From Deltaproteobacteria bacterium (lineage in GTDB: Bacteria > Myxococcota_A > UBA9160 > JAJDAL01): a DNA stretch of 64,000 bases. Made by a program: the position numbers and the translations under genes. The stretch is from positions 1 through 64,000 of the forward strand of contig JAJDAL010000012.1 in NCBI GenBank assembly GCA_029261875.1, written 5' to 3'. Shown here one piece after another: positions 1 through 8,256 of the stretch. How positions within the stretch are numbered: position 1 is the first letter of the stretch; every line of letters begins with the position of its first letter. The notes beneath the pieces are model-generated. The model saw nothing but the letters and a program-made list of their open reading frames with translations, did not search any database and had not been told where the DNA came from.

Positions 1-1135
1 GATCCATCAATCGCTGGCCCATATTGGTGAGGTGAGTCCCGATGGGAAAGTACGAACCACCGGGAAGGAACTGGAAGCGACTCTTTCCCTTCATTCCCAA
101 TAGCCGCATGGTCGAAATCATGAAGTCCACGGGCCATTTGACGGACTTTCGCGTGCTGGCGCCGAAAGGAGCCGGTTGCGAGGTCTCGAAGAAGACATCG
201 TGCACGAAGATGGCGCGACACAAGGAAGCGATTTCCCAATTGGAATCGAAGCCCGAGTCCGCGACGATCTGATCGATGACGGCGATTTCCGGTGCGCCCG
301 GATTCGCGTAGGCGCCGTGGGCAAAGAACTCGATCAGACGTTGCGCCGTCCGCCGCGCGACCGTGTTCTCTCCATCCGTATCCGTATGCTGAAACAAGAT
401 CTCGACGACTTCGTCGATCTCGTTTTCGCCTTCTCCGCCCACCGTAAACGACGCACCGCCGGCGGGAAAACCGTGAACGCCGTCGAACAAGACTTTGGGC
501 CCACGCTCGGGATACTCGGCCGTGGTGTCGTGGAAGAACCCTTCGAGACGAACTTTCTTTCCGTTCGAATAATGCAACCACCCCGTGAAAGCCCGGGCGA
601 TTTGGACGATGTCCTCCTGGGCGTAGTTGGGATTGCCCGCGAGATCGAAAACGCCCAACGTGAACAGCTCACACAGCTCGCGGCCGTAGTTCTCGTTGGG
701 AATGAACTTCCGGTTTCGAACCGTATCGAGCATCTCCATCATGGCCGGGTCGAGACCGATGGCTTTCACCAGGTCTTTGAAGTTCCCTTTCGCCTGGGTG
801 TGAAGCAGCTGGATCTGTTGCCCCATCAGCTTCACGTTCTGGACCGCGGAAAAGGACGTCGAAAAATGATCGTGCAGGAAGAAAACGAGTTTGGCTTGCA
901 GGGGCGACCGAAAACGCAGCACCGTCTTCAGCCATTTCGCATGGGCGGCCTCGTAGGAACTCCCGCCGGGCTTCAAGCGTTTGGGTTTGAAGTCGAGCAG
1001 CTCATCCGCCGCCTGGCTGCGCGTCAGGCCGACGAGCTTGGCGCGGTCGAGTTCCTTGCGCGTGGCGGCGAAACCCGAGCGGCGCAACACGTGGCGCGCG
1101 TCGGCTTCGGTCAGGATGGTGTTCTCGTCTCCCAT
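1..1135 (-). CDS. DUF1800 family protein (C-terminal part outside the window)
   Basis: An open frame starts at ATG 1135 and runs off the left edge without a stop, giving 378 visible codons. The translation carries the DUF1800 hallmark NENYGRELCELFTLG (about residues 147-161), preceded by the usual helical segment (AKLVFFLHDHFSTSF, about residues 81-95). DUF1800 proteins are typically 450-600 residues and are often encoded beside a secreted partner; their biochemical role is not established. The gene begins 13 bp after the stop of the secreted CX4CH protein and is very probably co-transcribed with it. No signal peptide is apparent at the chosen start. The family call is firm; the function is unknown. 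Confidence 0.9.
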   Translation of the reverse strand, partial: MGDENTILTEADARHVLRRSGFAATRKELDRAKLVGLTRSQAADELLDFKPKRLKPGGSSYEAAHAKWLKTVLRFRSPLQAKLVFFLHDHFSTSFSAVQNVKLMGQQIQLLHTQAKGNFKDLVKAIGLDPAMMEMLDTVRNRKFIPNENYGRELCELFTLGVFDLAGNPNYAQEDIVQIARAFTGWLHYSNGKKVRLEGFFHDTTAEYPERGPKVLFDGVHGFPAGGASFTVGGEGENEIDEVVEILFQHTDTDGENTVARRTAQRLIEFFAHGAYANPGAPEIAVIDQIVADSGFDSNWEIASLCRAIFVHDVFFETSQPAPFGASTRKSVKWPVDFMISTMRLLGMKGKSRFQFLPGGSYFPIGTHLTNMGQRLMD

Positions 1136-1148
1136 CGCGTTCTCCCGA

Positions 1149-2168
1149 TCAGTCGGTTCCGGGCACCCAGCCGGTCTCCGGCGCGCCCGCGAGTATCCAA
1201 AGTTCGATGATGTCGATTAAGTACGATTTGAGTTTCGGGGACCCGAACGGCATGCGCTCTCCGAAACCCACGCCCAGATCTCCGGTGACCTTGTGGTAGA
1301 GGTAGCTGGTCTCGAGGTCACCGCTCATAGGTCCGGAAGTGGTGACGCGCTTCCAGCCCGCGCCGAGGGCCAGGGGGTTGCTGGGATCGGCGTCCACCAG
1401 GTTCGTATAGGACCCGGCCTGTTCGAGCAAGAGCCCCCCGGTCTGGCTCTCGGAATCGTGACAACCCGAGCGCGCACAGCTGGCGTCGAACACCTGTTTC
1501 TGGATCCGATCGTAGGTTCCGCTGAAGAACAGCGCTGGGTCGCACTGGTCCGGAGCCGGAAGGCATTGGATGCGAAGCTTGTCGCGGTCGCGATGAATCT
1601 TTCCCTCGATCACCTGAGAGAAGGTCGTGATGCCGATATTCTTCTTGGCGCGCTTGCAGCGGTTCGAGGGCGTCGGCCCGTCGATGCGCAAGCTGACGCG
1701 GATGGGCGTCGTGCAGGAGTCCGGGTCCGAATTCGGCGGGGCCAATTGATTGTCGATGCGCGCTTGCAGCGCTTGGAAATCCGGGTCGAACTTCTTGTCG
1801 CCATTGTCGAGCGCGTGATCGACGAGCACCGTCGCGATACCGTTGAGAGTACATTTCGTTGGATTGAAGCTGCTGTTTCCACAGACCGATACGTCGACCT
1901 GGCAAACGCCGTTGACGACGCCGTCGCTATCGCATGTGGGATCTCCATCCGTACAGCGGATCCGGCGCGGCTTGGCGACCGGATGATTGAGCGCGGCATC
2001 GAAGACCAACAGACAGTCGTTGCGCGAGCTGCCCCCACCGCCGTAGATGTCCGCCGAAGCGGATGTGGCGACAAGTAGAAACGCAACGAGGGCGCCGAGC
2101 ACCGAAAGCCCCAAGGGGACCTCGATCTCACTCGAAGCCACCGATCGAGTGCTACACCGCAACGTCAC
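1149..2168 (-). CDS. Secreted protein with C-terminal CX4CH (cytochrome c-like) domain
   Basis: A 339-residue protein with a Sec signal peptide (hydrophobic stretch about 20-38, cleavage near ASA/D40). The middle region is Cys-rich. The C-terminal third carries SCARSGCHD (C231, C236, H237; four residues between the cysteines) and a downstream Met (M306) in ERMPFGSP, followed by LWILAGAPETG. The same block occurs in the protein encoded at 26717-28984. CX4CH is a known but uncommon haem c attachment motif and the Met could be the distal ligand; haem binding is inference. The start is GTG 2168, supported by a GAGGG ribosome-binding sequence just upstream. The DUF1800 gene follows after 13 bp, so the two probably work together at or outside the membrane. 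Confidence 0.8.
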   Translation of the reverse strand: MTLRCSTRSVASSEIEVPLGLSVLGALVAFLLVATSASADIYGGGGSSRNDCLLVFDAALNHPVAKPRRIRCTDGDPTCDSDGVVNGVCQVDVSVCGNSSFNPTKCTLNGIATVLVDHALDNGDKKFDPDFQALQARIDNQLAPPNSDPDSCTTPIRVSLRIDGPTPSNRCKRAKKNIGITTFSQVIEGKIHRDRDKLRIQCLPAPDQCDPALFFSGTYDRIQKQVFDASCARSGCHDSESQTGGLLLEQAGSYTNLVDADPSNPLALGAGWKRVTTSGPMSGDLETSYLYHKVTGDLGVGFGERMPFGSPKLKSYLIDIIELWILAGAPETGWVPGTD

Positions 2169-2202
2169 GTTCCCTCACTACTTGCTCGCGGTGTAGTCGA
2201 TC
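2143..2202. promoter_or_regulatory. Inverted repeat enclosing the ribosome-binding site and start of the CX4CH gene
   Basis: CTACACCGC at 2152-2160 is matched by GCGGTGTAG at 2188-2196, and the match extends through GATCGA (2143-2148) and TCGATC (2197-2202) with a 3-nt bulge. The loop contains the GAGGG and GTG start of the minus-strand gene at 2168. It could be an mRNA hairpin controlling translation or a dimeric repressor operator; no regulator is identified. Confidence 0.4.
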
Positions 2203-2521
2203 ACTGCTTCGATTGAATGTCAATCGTCTATCGGGAATTCTGCCATGCGCGAAATCTCGAAACGCGGAACGCACGATCGACTGAGAATCACCACGATCGC
2301 GATGACCCGATCGAACTCGCACCCAAAGACGCCCTTAAGCCCCCAAGGGGACATGGTTTCGTCACCGAAACGCAATCGCTTCGCAGTCTTCTCGCCATGG
2401 CGCGCGAACTTCCAGCGCGAGAAGTCCGAGCGAGTCCTTCATCCATCCTCGTCACGCGTCGCGGTTTTGGACGCCCGATAACCCAGAGTCGAGAGATCCC
2501 ACATGGACCTCGAGCGGCGAA
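2203..2521. other. Divergent intergenic region without a recognisable gene
   Basis: About 320 bp lie between the divergent secreted CX4CH gene and the PQQ dehydrogenase. Short open frames on both strands show no family signature. The region should hold the promoters of both flanking units, but no convincing -35/-10 pair is seen. Confidence 0.5.
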
Positions 2522-4648
2522 ATGGGTAAATGTGGGTTCGTGACGACGTCGAACTTTCTTCCCCACCAACGCCGCTCGAATCACAAGCTCTTGCTCTGCA
2601 TACTGACCGGGATCGTCGCCAGCGCACCGGCAGGAGCGGCGGATCGCATTTCCACGGCCGCAGAAGCGGTGGCGGATTGGCCCTACACCGAAGGATCCGC
2701 CGGCGGAGGACGCTACTCCACCCTGCGCGACATTGACCGCGAGAACGTCGACCGACTCGTGGAAGTCTGGCGCTATCGCCACGGCGATGTTCGCTCGGGG
2801 GGCTTCCTGCCCGACAAGGAACTCAAGGGCACCGCTTTCGAGTCGACGCCTCTGATGGTCGACGGACGGCTGATCTTCACCACCCCGTTCAACCGCATCA
2901 TCGCCCTCGACCCGGAAACCGGAGAAGAACTCTGGACCTTCGATCCCGAGGTGGATCTGGACCGCCGCTTCGCCAATATGATCATCAATCGCGGCGTCGC
3001 CTACTGGCGCGGGGATCGCGAAGACGACATTTGCTCCCCGCGCGTTTTCCTCGCAACCCTGGACGCCCGCTTGATCGCCGTCGATGCCAGCACCGGCAAG
3101 AAGTGCCTGACCTTCGGTTACGACGGCGAGATCGATTTGACTCTCGGTATCGAACCGCTCGTCGACCCCTGGGAATACAACATGACGTCTCCCCCCACGG
3201 TCGTGGGAGACCGGGTGATCGTCGGATCCTCGATCGCCGATATCGTGCGGCGCGTATCCCCACCCGGCGACGTGCGCGCCCTCGACGTCCGCACGGGCGA
3301 ACAGGTCTGGCGCTTCCGCACGATCCCACAGCCCGGCGACTTTGGCGCCACCACCTGGGAGGACGGAAGCTGGAAGAATTCCGGCGGCGCGAACGTGTGG
3401 TCAACCATCACCGCAGACCTCGAACGCGGGCTCGTGTTCCTCCCGGTCAGCACCGCGACCCCGGATTTCTACGGCGGAGACCGTCCGGGGATGAACTTGT
3501 TTTCGGATTCGCTCGTGGCCTTGAATGCCCGCGACGGCAAAGGCGCCTGGTACTACCAAACCGTCCACCACGACCTTTGGGACTACGACCTCGCGGCTCC
3601 ACCGGTACTCGTCCAGGTCCCGAGGGACGGGCGAATGATCGATGCCGTAGCGCAGGCGACGAAGTCGGGTTTCGTCTTCGTCCTGGATCGCGACAGCGGA
3701 GAGCCGCTTTTCCCCGTCGAAGAAGTTCCCTTTCCCGCGTCGAACGTGCCCGGCGAAGTGGCTTGGCCCACGCAACCCGTCCCCAGTAAACCGCCCCCCC
3801 TCGTTCCACAAACGCTGGGCGCCGCGGACCTGTGGGACGCGGATCCCAAACATCACGCGAAATGCTTGAAGCGACTCGGCGAACTCGACAATCGGGGCCT
3901 CTACACGCCGCCCAGTGAGGGCGGCTCCATCCTCTATCCCCACACCGGCGGTGGCGCCAACTGGTCCGGCGCCGCCTACGATCCGGAGAACCATCGGCTC
4001 TTCATTCCCGTATCGAACCTCGCGCACGTCGTTCGACTCGAGAAACTTCCGGACGAAAATTTCGACGACATGAAGGCGCGCGTGATGCAGGGCGGCGTCG
4101 GGGGCCTTCGCTGGCTGTTGACCGGGCGCGGCACGGGCCTTCGCTACGCCATGCACCGGACGGTTTTTTGGGAAGACGGCAAACTGTGCAACAAACCACC
4201 CTGGGGCTTCCTGGTCGCGGTCGACCTGGCGACCGGTGAAATCGTCTGGCGGGTTCCGACGGGCGAGAAAGACGGCGTCGAGGGCCTCCCGGTCTACGGA
4301 CCCGCTTTGGCGACCGCGGGCGGCCTCGTGTTTCACGGGGGTACGCTCGACCCTCACTTGCGGGTTCACGATGCCGAAACCGGTCGCGTCCTCGAACGGT
4401 TCGAACTTCCCGCCGGACTGCACGCAGGCCCGATCACCTACAAACTGCGCCCGGACGGCCGTCAATTCCTGGTGGTGGCTCCCGGCGGACACGTGGGAAT
4501 GGGGTCGAAGCAGGGCGACTACGTAATTGCCTACTCGCTCTCCGAAGACGGAGAGGTGCTCTCCGCGGACGGAGAGGTGCTCTCCGAAGACGGAGAGATG
4601 CTCTCCGCGGACGGAGAGGTGCTCTCCGAAGACGGAGAGGGCAATTGA
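2522..4648 (+). CDS. PQQ-dependent dehydrogenase (quinoprotein glucose dehydrogenase-like)
   Basis: A 708-residue beta-propeller quinoprotein with a signal peptide (hydrophobic core about 23-37, cleavage near AGAA/D), so probably periplasmic. PQQ-type blades are visible, for example ALDPETGEELWTFD, ALDVRTGEQVWRFR and AVDLATGEIVWRVP. VHHDLWDYDLAAPP matches the active-site segment of membrane glucose dehydrogenase, where the Asp is the catalytic base. Unlike E. coli Gcd there is no five-helix N-terminal membrane domain, so electrons must go to a separate carrier. The substrate (sugar or alcohol) cannot be told from sequence. The last roughly 35 residues are a low-complexity repeat (SEDGEVL/SADGEVL five times) encoded by 21-bp palindromic repeats, foreign to the fold. 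GTG 2540 is an alternative start. Confidence 0.88.
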   Translation: MGKCGFVTTSNFLPHQRRSNHKLLLCILTGIVASAPAGAADRISTAAEAVADWPYTEGSAGGGRYSTLRDIDRENVDRLVEVWRYRHGDVRSGGFLPDKELKGTAFESTPLMVDGRLIFTTPFNRIIALDPETGEELWTFDPEVDLDRRFANMIINRGVAYWRGDREDDICSPRVFLATLDARLIAVDASTGKKCLTFGYDGEIDLTLGIEPLVDPWEYNMTSPPTVVGDRVIVGSSIADIVRRVSPPGDVRALDVRTGEQVWRFRTIPQPGDFGATTWEDGSWKNSGGANVWSTITADLERGLVFLPVSTATPDFYGGDRPGMNLFSDSLVALNARDGKGAWYYQTVHHDLWDYDLAAPPVLVQVPRDGRMIDAVAQATKSGFVFVLDRDSGEPLFPVEEVPFPASNVPGEVAWPTQPVPSKPPPLVPQTLGAADLWDADPKHHAKCLKRLGELDNRGLYTPPSEGGSILYPHTGGGANWSGAAYDPENHRLFIPVSNLAHVVRLEKLPDENFDDMKARVMQGGVGGLRWLLTGRGTGLRYAMHRTVFWEDGKLCNKPPWGFLVAVDLATGEIVWRVPTGEKDGVEGLPVYGPALATAGGLVFHGGTLDPHLRVHDAETGRVLERFELPAGLHAGPITYKLRPDGRQFLVVAPGGHVGMGSKQGDYVIAYSLSEDGEVLSADGEVLSEDGEMLSADGEVLSEDGEGN
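4538..4639 (+). repeat. Five tandem 21-bp palindromic repeats at the 3' end of the PQQ dehydrogenase gene
   Basis: Units begin at 4538, 4559, 4580, 4601 and 4622; the last is cut to 18 bp. Each has CTCTCCG, four variable bases, CGGAGAG and then a GTG/ATG spacer, so each can fold into a 7-bp stem with a 4-nt loop. Loops alternate AAGA and CGGA, giving a 42-bp higher-order period. The array is in frame (period 7 codons) and encodes SEDGEVL/SADGEVL. Copies are nearly identical, which indicates recent expansion. Confidence 0.9.
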
Positions 4649-4720
4649 CCCCGGCGCTCAAGTAGTAGTAAAGACAACCGATATGCCGAGCGAATCCCCC
4701 TGGAAAGTCGAAGGTTGAAG

Positions 4721-5155
4721 ATGCGAGGCCGACGCTTCCCGCGCCGAATTCCAGGCTACTGGCTGCTCGGTTGCATCTGCATGGCAGTGGCAATCGCGCC
4801 GTCCCCCGCTGCCGCGGACGATTCTGCAGCGGCGAGCTTCCAGAATTTCTGTGTGAAATGGATGGCAAAGCTCGCGCGAATCGAGAAACAAAACCTGAAA
4901 CGCGCCGAGCCCCGCAAGGATGCGGACCCGGTGACGCTCGAGTACACGGGCTACAGCCCCGCCCACTTCCGCTGCGACATTCGCGCGACCGGGCACGCGA
5001 CCAATCCCTATGTCGGAAAACTCGGCTACGAGGAAAGGCGCTATCAACGCGCCGGAGCGACCCGCGCTCTCGCCCTTTCGGGTAGCGCTGCGCTCGTGGA
5101 TGTCCAAGCGGTGACGGAGATTTTCCGCTTCGACGGGGCCCGCTGGGTCTACTAG
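4721..5155 (+). CDS. Small secreted protein of unknown function
   Basis: A 144-residue protein with an N-terminal signal peptide (basic RGRRFPRR, hydrophobic WLLGCICMAVAIA, cleavage near AAA/D). The mature part has two conserved-looking Cys (FCVKWM and HFRCDIRA) that could form a disulfide, and ends in ARWVY. I do not recognise a family. ATG 4721 is preferred over the TTG two codons earlier. It lies 72 bp downstream of the PQQ dehydrogenase on the same strand, so it may be a periplasmic accessory, but that is inference from position only. Confidence 0.6.
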   Translation: MRGRRFPRRIPGYWLLGCICMAVAIAPSPAAADDSAAASFQNFCVKWMAKLARIEKQNLKRAEPRKDADPVTLEYTGYSPAHFRCDIRATGHATNPYVGKLGYEERRYQRAGATRALALSGSAALVDVQAVTEIFRFDGARWVY

Positions 5156-5672
5156 CGAAAGCTCCCTTAGGAGTTCGGAAGTCGGCCGAAGGCCGGCTCA
5201 GAACAATCGAAACATCGAGCAGGGACCCACCGCATCGTTTCGCCCCCGAACGTCGGCGGCATTGCCCCCCAAACCAACGATGCGATGCATGCTCTACGAG
5301 TCGTGTCGGAAGGACCGTCCGGGTGGCATCGTGTCAGCGCGCTCCGCCGCCGTTTTCGACCCGACCAGAAGACTCGTCGTCGCGATTGCATCCCCCCGTG
5401 CCGACCCCGCGGCCGACTCCAAAACTCCTCCACACCCAGCTTCTTGCCGGATGCGGGGAACAAGAGAGCAACTCGCGTGCCAACCCGCGCACTCACGCGC
5501 GGAACTCCAAGGCGCTGTTTCGCAACGAAAAACGGAATCCGCGGGGTTCGCGTTTTCGACCTGGGCGTTCGCTCCCGAACACCCGCGCCGCCGCGACGCT
5601 CTAAGTCACGGTGCGAGAACGGAATTTCGCCGGTGTTCGGTTCGGAACGAAAACCGACGGAGGAACGACCCG
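5156..5672. other. Intergenic region between convergent genes
   Basis: About 517 bp without a supportable gene. A CGGCC-GAA-GGCCG hairpin lies near 5180-5195, shortly after the stop of the small secreted gene, and could be a terminator, though no T-run follows. Open frames on either strand have no family features. Confidence 0.5.
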
Positions 5673-6923
5673 CTAGGCGCTGTCGACGCCCGCCTCCCCC
5701 TCGCTGCGGGCGATGATCGCGGCCCCGCAGGAATCGCTGAACACGTTGACCGCCGTGCGGTACATGTCGAGCGGCCGGTCGATGGCCAGCATGGCGCCCA
5801 CGATCACGTCGACTTCCGGGCCGCGCAGATTCACGGATTCGAGCACCAGGAAGATGATCACGAGCCCGGCGGACGGGACCGCGGCCGCCCCGATGCTGGC
5901 CAACAGCGCCGTCGCGACGACGATGAGTTGCTGGGAGGCGCTCAAGTCGGCTCCCAGCACCTGGGCGATGAAGAGCACGCCCGCACATTCGTAGAGCGCC
6001 GTCCCATCCATGTTGATCGTCGCCCCCATGGGCAGGACGAAGGAGGAGACGCGATTCGAAACGCCGACTTTGTTCTCCACCGTGCGAAGCGTTACCGGCA
6101 GCGTTGCGGCGGACGAAGCCGTCGAGAACGCCATCGTGAGCGGCTCGAGCATGTTCCGGAAATGCACCCGCGGGTCGATGCGCCCGACGAACCACAAGAA
6201 CAGCGGCAGGGCGACGAACAGATGGAGGGTCAACGCCAACGCAATGGTGAGCATGTATAGACCGAGCGCGCGAAACGACGCAAAGCCCGAGGTCCCCACC
6301 ACGCGCACGATCAAGCCGAACACACCGATGGGCGCCACGCGGATGATGCCCGAGGTGAGGGCCATCATGGCCGCGAAAGCGCTTTCGAAAAAGCCCGTGA
6401 GCGTGGCGCGCGGACGCTCAGGAAGGCCCGCGATCGCCATTCCGAACAGGATGCAGAAGAAGATCACTGCCAACATGTCGGGCTTCGACGCCGCATCGAT
6501 CACGTTGAGGGGCACCATGTCGATGAAGAGCTGGGAAATCGAACTCGGGGTCGCGAGCTCGGGAATCTCGCTCGCGGACACGCCCCCGATGTTGGCGCCC
6601 TCGCCGGGACGAATCAGATTGACGACCAACAACCCGAGCAGGATCGCGACGGCGCTGGTCGAGACGTAGTAGCCCAAGGTCTTGCCAAACAGGCGACCGA
6701 GGTTGCGCCCTCCCCCCACGGAAGCCACACCGGAGATGATCGACGTGAAGACCAGAGGCACGATGATCATCTTGAGCAGGCGAACGAACAGGGTGCCGAG
6801 CCACCCGACGCGATCCGCCAGCTCCTCGCCCCCGATCGCGCCGGCCGCGACGCCCGCGAGCATCGCAATCGCGATCTGCCAGTGAAGTCGCTTGTACCAG
6901 ACGGCGTCGGTTTCGGTGGCCAC
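5673..6923 (-). CDS. Dicarboxylate/amino acid:cation symporter (DAACS, SLC1 family)
   Basis: A 416-residue membrane protein with about eight transmembrane segments. It has all signature motifs of the GltP/DctA fold: the serine-rich STASSAATLP of the re-entrant loop HP1, NMDGTALY in TM7, and DRPLDMYRTAVNVFSDS in TM8. These proteins move glutamate, aspartate or C4-dicarboxylates together with Na+ or H+ across the inner membrane. In TM8 the Arg in DMYR is the position that often separates acidic amino acid carriers from neutral ones, but the substrate cannot be fixed. The start is GTG 6923. It is transcribed alone, divergently from the CoA-transferase at 7027. Confidence 0.92.
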   Translation of the reverse strand: MATETDAVWYKRLHWQIAIAMLAGVAAGAIGGEELADRVGWLGTLFVRLLKMIIVPLVFTSIISGVASVGGGRNLGRLFGKTLGYYVSTSAVAILLGLLVVNLIRPGEGANIGGVSASEIPELATPSSISQLFIDMVPLNVIDAASKPDMLAVIFFCILFGMAIAGLPERPRATLTGFFESAFAAMMALTSGIIRVAPIGVFGLIVRVVGTSGFASFRALGLYMLTIALALTLHLFVALPLFLWFVGRIDPRVHFRNMLEPLTMAFSTASSAATLPVTLRTVENKVGVSNRVSSFVLPMGATINMDGTALYECAGVLFIAQVLGADLSASQQLIVVATALLASIGAAAVPSAGLVIIFLVLESVNLRGPEVDVIVGAMLAIDRPLDMYRTAVNVFSDSCGAAIIARSEGEAGVDSA

Positions 6924-7026
6924 GTGGGAACCCTAATGGTCGGCGGGTACCGAACGCAAGCCGCGTTGGCATCTGGCCCCGGCCGTAGATAGGCTACCGA
7001 CCGCAGACGAATCGAAAGGAGTTCCC

Positions 7027-8256
7027 ATGAATCCCGGCGCCCCGCTGGCCGGCCTTCGCGTGATCGAAAGCTCCCTATTGGGCCCGGCCGCGATCACGAC
7101 CCATCTGGCCGACCTCGGCGCAGACGTCATCAAGGTGGAGTCCCCGTCCGGGGATTACGTGCGCGAGATGACCTGGCCCATCGTGGAGGGCGTCTCGCTC
7201 CTCCACCTGCACATCAACCGCGGCAAGAAGAGCATCGTGTTGGACCTCAAGCAGGCCGCCGGCGTGGAGACCTACCTCGACCTGGTCCGGGGCGCCGACG
7301 TCGTGGCGGAAGCCATGCGGCCGGGCTCCCTCGAACGCCGCGGTCTCGGGTACGGGCGCTTGCGCGAAGTGAATCCGCGCATCGTGTTCTGCAACATCTC
7401 GGGCTATGGGGCCACGGGGCCCTACAAGGACATGCCCAGTCACGGCATCGCCTTCGACACCTGGGCGGGGCTCGTAAAGCCCGCCTACGACGAAGAGGGG
7501 TTCTGCTTCATCGACGAACACGCCTCCATGGGTATGCACGCCGGCCCCTTGTTCGGCGCCCTGGGAATCCTCGCGGCGGTCATCCGCGCAAGAGCAACCG
7601 GCGAGGGCTCCGAGTTGGAAATCGGCCAGTCCGACGCCGCCGCCTATATGGATTGGTATCGCAGTGAAAGTTGGAAGGCGTATGAGCGGCCCGAGTCCGA
7701 AGTCACGGGGAACAAATCCGATGACTACGAACGACGTGCGCCGGGTACCGCGGGAATGAAGGAAGGCGTCCGCTACCAGATGTACGAATCGAGCGACGGG
7801 CACGTGCTCTTCATGGCTTCGGAGCGGGCTTTCTGGAAGAATTTCTGCGACGGAGTCGGACGTCCGGAATGGTTCGAGAAATGGCCGGGTTCGAAATTCG
7901 CCGATCACGCCCGGGGCAACCGCGAACTTCAGCGCGAGCTGCGAGAAATCTTCAAGGCCCGCAGTTCCGCGGATTGGATCGCCTTCAGCACCGAGCACAA
8001 CACGCCGATTGCGCCGGTCAACACGCCCCAGACCATCGCCCACGACCCGCAGTTTCAGCACCGGCTTCCCTGGTACCCGGCGGATCGGCACGGAGCCGAC
8101 ATGCTGCCCTTTCCGGTGAAGTACCTGGAAGAAACCCTGCCCGAGCCGTCGAAAGCTCCGACCGTGGGTGAACATTCCGAAGACGTGCTCGCCAGTGTGT
8201 TGGGATATTCGAGCGAACGCATCGCGAAGCTTCGCGACGAAGGAGTTTTGGGGTGA
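7027..8256 (+). CDS. CaiB/BaiF (family III) CoA-transferase
   Basis: A 409-residue enzyme of the formyl-CoA transferase fold. The N-terminal LAGLRVIESSLLGPAAITT and LGADVIKVESPSGD are typical, and FIDEHASMGMHAG places the catalytic aspartate at D163, which forms the aspartyl-CoA intermediate. The acid substrate is unknown. ATG 7027 follows a GAAAGGAG ribosome-binding site. Its stop overlaps the GTG start of the cytochrome P450 by 4 bp, so the two are translationally coupled; activation of the P450 product (or substrate) as a CoA thioester is the obvious reading, as in sterol side-chain or terpenoid degradation. Confidence 0.9.
   Translation: MNPGAPLAGLRVIESSLLGPAAITTHLADLGADVIKVESPSGDYVREMTWPIVEGVSLLHLHINRGKKSIVLDLKQAAGVETYLDLVRGADVVAEAMRPGSLERRGLGYGRLREVNPRIVFCNISGYGATGPYKDMPSHGIAFDTWAGLVKPAYDEEGFCFIDEHASMGMHAGPLFGALGILAAVIRARATGEGSELEIGQSDAAAYMDWYRSESWKAYERPESEVTGNKSDDYERRAPGTAGMKEGVRYQMYESSDGHVLFMASERAFWKNFCDGVGRPEWFEKWPGSKFADHARGNRELQRELREIFKARSSADWIAFSTEHNTPIAPVNTPQTIAHDPQFQHRLPWYPADRHGADMLPFPVKYLEETLPEPSKAPTVGEHSEDVLASVLGYSSERIAKLRDEGVLG

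Noticed and set aside
176..1210. Plus-strand open frame of 344 codons
   Set aside because: It is the antisense shadow of the DUF1800 gene, whose frame has strong family motifs.
3401..4492. Long minus-strand frame opposite the PQQ dehydrogenase
   Set aside because: High-GC shadow frame; no domain features, while the plus strand has clear PQQ motifs.
4538..4639. CRISPR or terminator array
   Set aside because: The 21-bp units have no spacers and remain in frame within the coding sequence; a terminator role is possible but the lack of T-runs argues against a simple one.
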